DNA of 5,573 nt from CAZXBB01 sp964638815 (GTDB lineage Bacteria > Planctomycetota > Phycisphaerae > Phycisphaerales > SM1A02), in NCBI GenBank assembly GCA_964638815.1, contig CAZXBB010000089.1:1-5573 (forward strand). The letters run 5' to 3'. The notes under the pieces were generated by a model. It did no database searches. It was not told where the DNA came from and saw only the letters and a program-made list of their open reading frames with translations. Numbering within the stretch: the stretch's first letter is position 1; every line of letters starts with the position of its first letter. The position numbers and the translations under genes were made by a program. Positions 1 to 5,553 of the stretch are shown here, piece by piece.

Positions 1-189
1 CGTCTGCTCCGGCCCGGTCGGGGAGGAGCGGACATACCGGATATCCTGTACGACACCGCGGAAGACGAGCTCGGACTCGCCGACCATCTCGCGCAGGGTG
101 TGATTGGCGTTGTCGCACGCCAGGGCGTGTCCGGCGACGGCCAGGGCGAACGCGGCGGCCGGAAGGGCTGTGTGGGTGGTGACTCTCAT
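1..189 (-). CDS. Secreted protein of unknown function, N-terminal fragment (runs off left edge)
   Basis: The minus strand reads 63 codons from ATG at 189-187 to the window edge without a stop; the C-terminus lies outside the window. Residues 1-24 form a classic signal peptide: MRVTTH, a hydrophobic Ala/Leu/Val core at about 8-20, then ALA before Cys25. ALA|C fits signal peptidase I (A-x-A). It is a poor lipobox because -3 is Ala and -2 is Leu, though lipidation of Cys25 cannot be excluded. The mature part begins CDNANHTL and continues GESELVFRGVVQDIRYV. An N-terminal Cys followed by a 'xxSELVFRGxV' strand recalls bacterial secreted proteins with a TIMP/NTR-like OB fold, but this is a weak resemblance from memory. 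Coding evidence is good: 54 of 63 third codon positions are G or C, and AAGGAG stands 6 nt before the ATG. It is co-oriented with the kinases but separated by 165 bp, so it probably has its own promoter. No function is assigned. Confidence 0.82.
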   Translation of the reverse strand, partial: MRVTTHTALPAAAFALAVAGHALACDNANHTLREMVGESELVFRGVVQDIRYVRSSPTGPEQT

Positions 190-195
190 TTTGGA

Positions 196-202
196 CTCCT
201 TT
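196..202 (-). promoter_or_regulatory. Shine-Dalgarno of the left-edge secreted-protein gene
   Basis: Read on the minus strand the bases are AAAGGAG, followed by the six bases TCCAAA and then the ATG at 189. Sequence and spacing are near ideal, and this fixes the start of the partial secreted-protein gene. Confidence 0.8.
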
Positions 203-271
203 GGTTTGGGGGCGACCGAGCCCCGTTCGGACGCACCGCGACGATCGCGCCGGGGGTCCGCCAGGAAGTCC

Positions 272-283
272 ACGAATATTCGT
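272..283. promoter_or_regulatory. Perfect 12-bp palindrome ACGAATATTCGT, candidate operator
   Basis: ACGAATATTCGT is its own reverse complement across all 12 bases, with an AATATT core that stands out in the G+C-rich intergenic stretch 190-354. It lies 83-94 bp upstream of the left-edge gene's ATG and 72-83 bp beyond the kinase stop, a position suited to a dimeric regulator acting on the left-edge gene. No convincing -35/-10 pair is visible around it, so a regulatory role is inference. Confidence 0.35.
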
Positions 284-285
284 CT

Positions 286-322
286 GCCGGCGCGGGGCCG
301 ATGTGCGGGCGTCAGCGCCGGC
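286..322 (-). repeat. 8-bp inverted repeat downstream of the kinase operon, possible weak terminator hairpin
   Basis: GCCGGCGC at 286-293 and GCGCCGGC at 315-322 are perfect inverted copies separated by 21 bases. In the kinase transcript they could form an all-G/C stem starting about 33 nt after the stop codon at 355. No U tract follows in the transcript, so this is not a canonical intrinsic terminator. It may slow polymerase, protect a 3' end, or be chance in G+C-rich DNA. No better terminator is visible in the 190-354 interval. Confidence 0.25.
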
Positions 323-354
323 GAGGGCGCAGGTCGCCATGCGGTACAGCCGCG

Positions 355-2271
355 TCAGGGCCGGTGAGGGCGCGTGCCGCCCTCATCCAGCGCCGGGCCC
401 TCTCGCCATTCGGCGGCGCGGCGGGTCTCCTGCCGGGCCTCGTCGAGGCGGCCCGCGGCGCGCAGCGCCGCCGCGATCCGATCATGGCTGTCGGCGACGG
501 CGGCGCGAGCGCCCGCCCGTTCGCGCAGCTCGAGGGCGGCCCGGTAGCTCCTCATCGCTCCGTCGCGGTCGCCCAGTGACCGCTCGCCGCCGCCCTGAAT
601 GTCGCCGACGCGGTCGTAGAGATCCGCAAGCTCGAGGGCGAATGCCTCGCGGCCTTCCACGTTCGGGGCGAGCCGGTCCAGGTATTGCAGCGCCGTCGAG
701 ACGATGAGACGACGCGCCTCGTCGGATCCTCTGACGTCCCGCAGGAGGCCGTCTCCTTCGATGACCAGCGAGCGGGCGAGCGATCGGACCTCGTCGAGAC
801 GCCGCTCGGCGCTTCTCATGGCGTCCGCGGCGCGATCCTCGCTCTGCGCTGCCGATTTCGACGCCTCCACCGCCTCGCGGCGCCTGGCATCGGCCTCGAG
901 CCAGCCCGACGTCGTCGTCGCCGCCCCGGCGGCAAGCGCAATCGTCGCACCGACGGCGGCGCCGAACCCGACGCGGTGACGCCGGACGAATTTCGAAACG
1001 CGATACCCCACCGCGGGCGGGCGCGCGAGGATCGCCATTCCGTCGAGGTGACGCTGGATGTCGTCCGCGAGCATGGCGGCGGAGGCATACCTGGCGCCGG
1101 GGTCGTCGCGCATCGCCCTCATGACGATGTTGTCGACGTCGCCCGCGAGCGCCCGCGCGAGCCGCTCCGGACGGCTCGCCCGCGCGTGTGCCACCGCCTC
1201 GGCGCTCGCGCGCACCGGGCCCGACGGAGCGTCCCCCGACGACGCCTGCGCGGTCTGCGACCGACGCACCGCGACGCTCGGCCGCACGACCCCGGAGTCC
1301 GCGTCGGTATCGTCGAGCGCCCCCGGTCCCCGCGGCTCGGCGCCCTCCCTCGAGCCGGGGAGCTGCCCGGTCATGATCTCGTACAGCAGCACGCCCAGCG
1401 TGTAGACGTCGCTCGGCGTTCCGACCGGTTCGCCGCGCCGCTGCTCGGGGCTCGCGTACCGCGGCGTCATGAGGCGTCCGCCGCGCGATGCGGCGTTGTC
1501 ACCCGGCTCGTCCCCTGGCTCGTCACCCGGCTCATCCCCCGGCTCGTCCCCCGGCCCGTCCCCTGGCTCGTTGCCCGGCTCGAGCAGTGTCGCGATCCCG
1601 AAGTCAAGAAGCTTCGGCTCGCCGTCTTCCCGAATGATGATGTTGCCCGGCTTGAGATCGCAGTGCACGACGAGGCTGCGGTGGGCGTGATCGACCGCCG
1701 CGCAGATCCGGCAGAAGAGCCGCAGCCTCTCCTCGATCGACAGCCGATTCGTGTCGCAATAGCTGACGATGTCGAGCCCCTCGGCGTACTCCATGACGAG
1801 ATAGGGCCGTCCATCCGCGGTCTCGCCGGCCGAGAAGAGGCGTGCGATTCCCGGGTGATCGAGCAGCGCCAGCACCTTCCGCTCGAGATAGAACCGCCGC
1901 ACGATGTCCGCCGTCGTCATGCCTCGCTTGAGCACCTTGACCGCGACCCGGCGACGAAACGGGTCACCCTCGCGCCGGGCGAGCGAGACCACGCCCATCC
2001 CGCCGCGCCCGATCTCGTGCAGCACGCGGTAGGGGCCGATGTGTGAAACGGCTGACGGCTCGGGGCCCAGCTCCGGCACCGCCGTGTAGTCGGTGAGCGG
2101 CCGGTCCACATTCGCGAGGAGCTCATCGACTTCCGCCCTCAGCTCCGCGTCACCGGCGCAGCATCGCTCCAGAAGCGATGCGCGGTCCCCCGGCGGAAGG
2201 TCGCATGCCTCGAAGAACAGGGCCTTCACGCGCTCGTACCGCTCGCCGCCGATTCGTGGTGCATCGCTCAT
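355..2271 (-). CDS. Membrane Ser/Thr protein kinase, non-RD (HCD), with EPGD repeats in the activation loop
   Basis: A 638-residue Hanks-type (PknB-like) kinase predicted to phosphorylate Ser/Thr on proteins at the inner face of the cytoplasmic membrane. Residues 10-60 are an acidic helical segment (RYERVKALF...LRAEVDELL) often seen before such kinase domains. The catalytic domain (about 78-411) has the glycine loop G88-R-G-G-M-G93, ATP-binding K112, probable helix-C E130, H203-C204-D205 with D205 as catalytic base, K207 and N210, D223-F-G225, S274-P-E276, and D288 in helix F. The HRD arginine is Cys, checked at codon 1660-1662. Seven EPGD-like units occupy residues 231-258 of the activation loop, stretching DFG-to-SPE to 54 residues. 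A transmembrane helix lies at about 433-453 after basic KFVRRHR, then a charged, likely coiled-coil segment (460-505) and about two TPR-like repeats (540-625). The C-terminus is far shorter than in the upstream paralogue, and sequence beyond the stop holds no displaced TPR coding, so frameshift truncation is not apparent. The ATG overlaps the upstream stop (ATGA) with no strong Shine-Dalgarno, so translational coupling is likely. All catalytic residues except the HRD Arg remain, so activity is plausible. Confidence 0.93.
   Translation of the reverse strand: MSDAPRIGGERYERVKALFFEACDLPPGDRASLLERCCAGDAELRAEVDELLANVDRPLTDYTAVPELGPEPSAVSHIGPYRVLHEIGRGGMGVVSLARREGDPFRRRVAVKVLKRGMTTADIVRRFYLERKVLALLDHPGIARLFSAGETADGRPYLVMEYAEGLDIVSYCDTNRLSIEERLRLFCRICAAVDHAHRSLVVHCDLKPGNIIIREDGEPKLLDFGIATLLEPGNEPGDGPGDEPGDEPGDEPGDEPGDNAASRGGRLMTPRYASPEQRRGEPVGTPSDVYTLGVLLYEIMTGQLPGSREGAEPRGPGALDDTDADSGVVRPSVAVRRSQTAQASSGDAPSGPVRASAEAVAHARASRPERLARALAGDVDNIVMRAMRDDPGARYASAAMLADDIQRHLDGMAILARPPAVGYRVSKFVRRHRVGFGAAVGATIALAAGAATTTSGWLEADARRREAVEASKSAAQSEDRAADAMRSAERRLDEVRSLARSLVIEGDGLLRDVRGSDEARRLIVSTALQYLDRLAPNVEGREAFALELADLYDRVGDIQGGGERSLGDRDGAMRSYRAALELRERAGARAAVADSHDRIAAALRAAGRLDEARQETRRAAEWREGPALDEGGTRPHRP
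1499..1582 (-). repeat. 12-bp in-frame minisatellite, seven units, encoding (EPGD)n in the kinase activation loop
   Basis: Seven consecutive 12-bp units run without a gap, with plus-strand consensus TCCCCCGGCTCG. Read in the kinase frame they give EPGN, EPGD, GPGD and four EPGD, corresponding to residues 231-258. Twelve of 28 residues are acidic and none is basic. Against the consensus I count six synonymous changes and two that alter the protein (one D to N, one E to G). This suggests the peptide is retained rather than the DNA merely being freshly duplicated. Gain or loss of whole units keeps the frame, so length variation between strains would tune the loop without killing the gene. Confidence 0.93.
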
Positions 2272-5213
2272 CGATCATCGTCTTCGGCGGGATGCCCGTA
2301 GGTGCGCAGGTCCTCGCCGAGCCGGCGGCGGAGCGTCTTGCCGGCGCTCGACGTCTCGTCGAGCTCGCGCAGCGCCCGCAGCGCCTCCTCCCGGGCGCCG
2401 GCGTCGTCGCCCGTGAGATGCAGGGCGTATGCGAGGTCGCGCCGCATCTGGGGCGTCGGGAACGGCGCGGTCTCCACGGCCTCGCGGGCGAGCGCGAGCG
2501 AGCGGGCTCCGTCGTTGCGATCGGCGGCGTCGCGAGCCTGCTCGATGAGCGTCTCCGCCCGTCCGCGCAGGATGATCGGATCGAGCGGCGCGTGCGCGTG
2601 AAGCTCGTCGAAGTACCCGCGAGCGCGGCTCAGCGCGTTCCGCGCCTTCGTGCCGTCACCGGCGCGACGCAGCCAGGCTCCCTGACGCGTGAGCATGCGC
2701 GAAAGATCGGGATCCGGCCGGGCGTCCGGCGGGTCGCCCGCGACGAGCGTGGACATGATCCCGACCGCGCGTTCGAGCTGCCCCGCGGCGCCGCCCAAGT
2801 CGCCTTCCGCGCCCGTCGCCTCGCCGAGCAGCTCGTGGCTCGCGGCCAGGAGGCGCTGGTCGTACGTGCTCGTCGCATCCACCGCGCAGAGCTTCGTCAT
2901 GATCTCGTGAAGCGCATCGATGTGCGGCTGCGCCTCGGTCCACGCGCCGACCTCGCCGTGCCACTGGGCGAGCGACAGGTGGGCGATGGCGAGGTCGCGC
3001 TGGGCGCGGACGCTCTCGGGGTTCGCCGCGGCCCGCTCGGTGAAGCTCTCGAGACAGAGGCGAAAGGGCGTCTCGGCGGCGGCATGATCGCGATGCTCGA
3101 CGAGCGCGCCGCCCAGGAGCAGTCGGGTCATGGCAACGTCACGCCGGTACCGGCCGCTCGCCGGACTCGCCTCGAGCACGCGCTCCCGGATGTCGAGTGC
3201 GTGTCGATAGAGCTCGACGGTCTGCGCCCAGTTGCCCAGGTGCGCATGACGCGCGCCGACGCGCAGGAGCATCGTGGCGAGCTCGCGCTGGCGCAGGAGG
3301 CTCTCGGGGTTGCCCGCGGCGAGCGGGTTCTCCGCCGCAAGCTCCGCGCGGATGCCGAGCGAGCGCTCGTAGACGGGCATCGCGTCCTCGGCGCGGCCGT
3401 TGGCGAGCAGCGCCTCGCCGACGTGGCTCAGCGCCACGGCAAGGTTGCGACGGGCGGCGGTGCCCATGGGATCGTCCGCGGCGACGGCCTCCTGGATCGC
3501 GAGCGCGGCCTCGGCGTGCTCGAGCGCGCCGGCCACGTCGCCCGATTCCTCGAGACGCTCGGCGATCTTGAGATGCGAGGCGGCAACCTCGTGACGCAGG
3601 TCCTCGTCGCCGGGCGTTGCCGCGGCAACTTCGCGGCGAAGCGCCAGCGCGCGGCGGTAGCTTTCGAGCGCGCTGGCGGAGTCGCCGAAGCTCTCCGAGC
3701 GCACGCCGCCGCGGATGTCACCGATGCGCATGTAGCCGCGCGCGAGCTCGCGTTTGAGGTCCAGGTCGCCCGCGGCCTCCGTGGTGAGTGCGTCGAGATA
3801 GCTCAGGCCGCGCTCGACGAGCATCCGCCGGGCCGGCAGCGCGCCGTCCAGCTCAACGATCGCGTCGTGGAACGGCCCGATGAACGCGTTCGCGAGATCG
3901 CGCACCTGCGAGAAGCGCTCCCGCGCGCGATCCGCGGCCTGCTCGGTCTGGTGCGCGGCAGCAAGGGCGGCGACGCGGGCTTGCTCGCTGGCGCCGCGCG
4001 AGCGATCGGCCTCCGCCCAGCTCCACGCCGCGGCCGCGGTCGCGGCGAGGGTCGCGGCGAGAACGAACGAAGACGCGAGGACGCCGCCGCGGTGACGCTT
4101 GACGAACTTCCTCGCGCGATACGTCAGCGTGTCCGGACGCGCGCTCACCGGGTGCCCGTCCAGGTGCCGGCGGATGTCCTCGGCGAGGTGCGCCGCCGAG
4201 CGGTAGCGTCGCTGCGGCTCCTTCCGCATCGCCTTGACGACGATGTTGTCGAGGTCGCCGGAGAGACGGCGGCGGATGCGAGAGGGCCGTCCGCCCCGGG
4301 CCCGGCTTACCGCCTCCGCGGTCGAGGTCGTGGGCCCGAAATCCGTCGAGGCTTCCTGATCGAGACGGGTCAGCGCGGTGCTCGGCCGTTCGGGATCCTC
4401 GGTGCAGATCGCCCGCTCCATGTCGGCCAGACGCCGGCTGTCGAAGCGGTACGGCCGGTGACCCGAGAGGAGCTCGTAGAGGATGACGCCCAGCGAGTAG
4501 ACGTCGCTTGCCGTCGTGAGCGTCAGACCGCGGATCTGCTCGGGGCTCGCGTAATCGGGCGTCATGACGCGACAGCCGGGGACGGTCGGATCCTCATCAA
4601 TCGGCGAGAAGGCGGGGTTGATGATCTTCGCGATGCCGAAGTCGAGCAGCTTCGGCTGCCCGTCGCGGGTCACGAGGATGTTGCCGGGCTTCAGGTCGCG
4701 GTGGACGATGAGGTTCTGATGCGCGCGCTGCACCGCGGCGCATACCTTCTCGAAAAGACGCAGCCGGTCGTCGATAGAGAGACGGTGCTCGTCGCAATGG
4801 CGATCGATGGGGACGCCGTCGATGTACTCCATGACGTAGAACGGCAGACCATCGCCCGTCTCGCCGGCGTCATGGATGCGCGCGATTCCGGGATGATCGA
4901 GCGCGGCGAGGAGCTGTCGCTCGAGCTCGAAGCGACGCACGACCTCGTCGGTGTCCACGCCGGGCCGCAGCACCTTGAGCGCAACGCGATGGTCGCCGTC
5001 GCCCTCGCGGGCCGCGAGATAGACCACGCCCATCCCGCCTTGCCCCAGCTCGCCGCAGATGCGGTAGCCGCCGATGCGCTCCGGGGTCGCGCTCGCGCGC
5101 GGGCCGCCGGCCTCCCGCGCCGAAACGTGCGGCAGCGCGGAGGTCTGGTCCGCCACGACCGCGGCGGTGTGCGCCTCCCGCATCGATGCCCGATCTGACC
5201 GTTCGTCGCTCAC
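2268..5213 (-). CDS. Receptor-type Ser/Thr protein kinase with a long C-terminal TPR-like domain
   Basis: From GTG at 5213-5211 this encodes 981 residues. After a variable N-terminus of about 45 residues comes a complete Hanks-type kinase domain (about 46-354). It shows G57-Q-G-G-M-G62, K80 (VALK), probable helix-C E98, H171-R-D173, K175, N178, D191-F-G193, S223-P-E225 (ASPEQ) and D237. All catalytic elements are intact, so it should be active. A single transmembrane helix at about 376-397 follows basic KFVKRHR, placing the kinase in the cytoplasm and the rest outside. Residues 402-435 are a likely coiled coil. Residues 485-955 are about ten helical-hairpin repeats, many opening with an R-x-L-A-like motif spaced mostly 48 residues (near 488, 541, 589, 643, 691, 739, 787), probably a protein or ligand sensing surface. 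The reading frame opens further, to TTG at 5318, but that start has no Shine-Dalgarno and would translate a 13-bp repeat array out of register. GTG at 5213 follows GAGGTGA and gives MSDERSD; ATG at 5183 is a third option. The stop overlaps the next kinase (ATGA), so the two genes form an operon. Confidence 0.93.
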   Translation of the reverse strand: MSDERSDRASMREAHTAAVVADQTSALPHVSAREAGGPRASATPERIGGYRICGELGQGGMGVVYLAAREGDGDHRVALKVLRPGVDTDEVVRRFELERQLLAALDHPGIARIHDAGETGDGLPFYVMEYIDGVPIDRHCDEHRLSIDDRLRLFEKVCAAVQRAHQNLIVHRDLKPGNILVTRDGQPKLLDFGIAKIINPAFSPIDEDPTVPGCRVMTPDYASPEQIRGLTLTTASDVYSLGVILYELLSGHRPYRFDSRRLADMERAICTEDPERPSTALTRLDQEASTDFGPTTSTAEAVSRARGGRPSRIRRRLSGDLDNIVVKAMRKEPQRRYRSAAHLAEDIRRHLDGHPVSARPDTLTYRARKFVKRHRGGVLASSFVLAATLAATAAAAWSWAEADRSRGASEQARVAALAAAHQTEQAADRARERFSQVRDLANAFIGPFHDAIVELDGALPARRMLVERGLSYLDALTTEAAGDLDLKRELARGYMRIGDIRGGVRSESFGDSASALESYRRALALRREVAAATPGDEDLRHEVAASHLKIAERLEESGDVAGALEHAEAALAIQEAVAADDPMGTAARRNLAVALSHVGEALLANGRAEDAMPVYERSLGIRAELAAENPLAAGNPESLLRQRELATMLLRVGARHAHLGNWAQTVELYRHALDIRERVLEASPASGRYRRDVAMTRLLLGGALVEHRDHAAAETPFRLCLESFTERAAANPESVRAQRDLAIAHLSLAQWHGEVGAWTEAQPHIDALHEIMTKLCAVDATSTYDQRLLAASHELLGEATGAEGDLGGAAGQLERAVGIMSTLVAGDPPDARPDPDLSRMLTRQGAWLRRAGDGTKARNALSRARGYFDELHAHAPLDPIILRGRAETLIEQARDAADRNDGARSLALAREAVETAPFPTPQMRRDLAYALHLTGDDAGAREEALRALRELDETSSAGKTLRRRLGEDLRTYGHPAEDDDR

Positions 5214-5214
5214 G

Positions 5215-5221
5215 TCACCTC
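5215..5221 (-). promoter_or_regulatory. Shine-Dalgarno GAGGTGA supporting the GTG start at 5213
   Basis: The minus strand reads GAGGTGA, then one C, then GTG at 5213. Seven bases match the anti-Shine-Dalgarno complement, with 4 nt between GAGG and the start codon. The spacing is short, but neither the TTG at 5318 nor the ATG at 5183 has any comparable site. This is the main reason for preferring GTG. Confidence 0.5.
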
Positions 5222-5228
5222 GCTGACT

Positions 5229-5306
5229 CGAACCGGTTGGCCGAACCGCTTCGCCGAACCGCTCCGCCGAACCGATCCGTCGAACCGATCCGTCGAACCG
5301 GTCATT
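5229..5306. repeat. Six-copy 13-bp tandem repeat in the leader of the kinase operon
   Basis: Six contiguous 13-base units begin CGAACCG on the plus strand, at 5229, 5242, 5255, 5268, 5281 and 5294. The units at 5268 and 5281 are identical (CGAACCGATCCGT), and those at 5242 and 5255 differ by one base. The outer two have diverged mainly in their last bases. On the minus strand the consensus is about GGTTCGRCGGAKC. The array ends 16 bp before the preferred GTG start. Thirteen is not a multiple of three, so copy-number change would break any frame read through it, which fits an untranslated leader. It could be a protein-binding array, an RNA structure element or a selfish minisatellite. Confidence 0.9.
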
Positions 5307-5340
5307 CCAGTCCCCCAACGCGACGGCGGGCTAGCCGGTC

Positions 5341-5361
5341 CGCCGGAAAAATCGCCGGAAA
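5341..5361. repeat. Paired direct repeat CGCCGGAAA, 12-bp spacing
   Basis: CGCCGGAAA occurs at 5341-5349 and again at 5353-5361, with A/T bases after each copy. The 12-bp centre spacing is near one helical turn, so it could be a tandem half-site for a regulator of the leftward operon. Two short copies in G+C-rich DNA can also arise by chance. Confidence 0.35.
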
Positions 5362-5383
5362 TCCGATTCGTGTTCGCCGCGAT

Positions 5384-5397
5384 CGGCCCCGGGGCCG
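5384..5397. repeat. Perfect 14-bp G/C palindrome
   Basis: CGGCCCCGGGGCCG is its own reverse complement. The flanking T bases do not extend it. It sits in the divergent intergenic region and could be an operator, but it contains only G and C and may be a compositional accident. Confidence 0.3.
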
Positions 5398-5469
5398 TGC
5401 CCGAAGCATGCCTGCCGTCGATTCACCGGACTCCGATGTCGGGATAGCAGGTTGTTTATGGGATCCCCC

Positions 5470-5497
5470 TTGACCCATGGACGAGTCACGGGACACT
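5470..5497 (+). promoter_or_regulatory. Candidate sigma-70-type promoter for the right-edge gene
   Basis: TTGACC at 5470-5475 matches five of six -35 consensus bases. After 16 bases, GACACT at 5492-5497 keeps the key second A and final T of the -10 box but matches only three of six positions. Transcription would start near 5504 and give a leader of about 50 nt before ATG 5554. A 5-bp inverted repeat (ATGGG 5458-5462, CCCAT 5474-5478) straddles the -35. This is pattern matching only, and other sigma factors may be used here. Confidence 0.35.
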
Positions 5498-5540
5498 ACT
5501 GGCCTCCCGGGGCGCTGCTCCGGGGATGTTAGCCGGATGG

Positions 5541-5545
5541 GGAGG
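5541..5545 (+). promoter_or_regulatory. Strong Shine-Dalgarno GGAGG for the right-edge gene
   Basis: GGAGG is followed by AAAGACGA (8 nt) and then ATG at 5554. Sequence and spacing are near ideal and define the start of the truncated rightward gene. Confidence 0.65.
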
Positions 5546-5553
5546 AAAGACGA

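Larger units (their letters stand above)
5214..5553. other. Divergent intergenic region between the kinase operon and a rightward gene
   Basis: This 340-bp stretch separates the leftward kinase start from the rightward gene at 5554. It contains the kinase Shine-Dalgarno, a 13-bp tandem array, two direct CGCCGGAAA copies, a 14-bp G/C palindrome and a candidate rightward promoter. I see no convincing -35/-10 pair for the leftward operon. One leftward small open frame (5496-5302) has a good ribosome binding site but only about 56 % G/C at third codon positions, unlike the 86 % in the left-edge gene, so it is not called as a gene. Confidence 0.7.

Noticed and set aside
365..385. 7-bp stem TGAGGGC/GCCCTCA with a 7-nt loop as an intrinsic terminator
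   Set aside because: It lies inside the last codons of the smaller kinase, before the stop, and has no following U tract in the transcript.
100..707. Several plus-strand open frames across the left gap and the kinase 3' end
   Set aside because: They overlap the signal-peptide gene and kinase coding on the other strand and translate to low-complexity Arg/Gly/Pro sequence without Shine-Dalgarno sites.
685..2046. A plus-strand open frame of 453 codons opposite the smaller kinase
   Set aside because: It is an antisense shadow. Parts resemble the antisense frame of the other kinase only because the sense proteins are paralogous; this mirrored conservation is not evidence of coding.
2178..5198. 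A plus-strand open frame of 1006 codons opposite the large kinase
   Set aside because: It is antisense to a kinase with intact catalytic motifs. High third-position G/C in the real gene suppresses stops in the opposing frame. The translation is Arg/Ala/Val-rich with no recognisable domain and no supporting ribosome binding site.
5229..5306. 13-bp repeats as origin-type 13-mers or plasmid iterons
   Set aside because: Origin 13-mers are AT-rich and next to DnaA boxes, whereas these are G+C-rich with no DnaA box seen nearby and no replication gene in the window.
5186..5473. A plus-strand open frame of 95 codons in the divergent intergenic region
   Set aside because: It has no ribosome binding site, starts inside the kinase gene, reads through the 13-bp array in all registers and gives an Arg/Pro/Ser-rich peptide.
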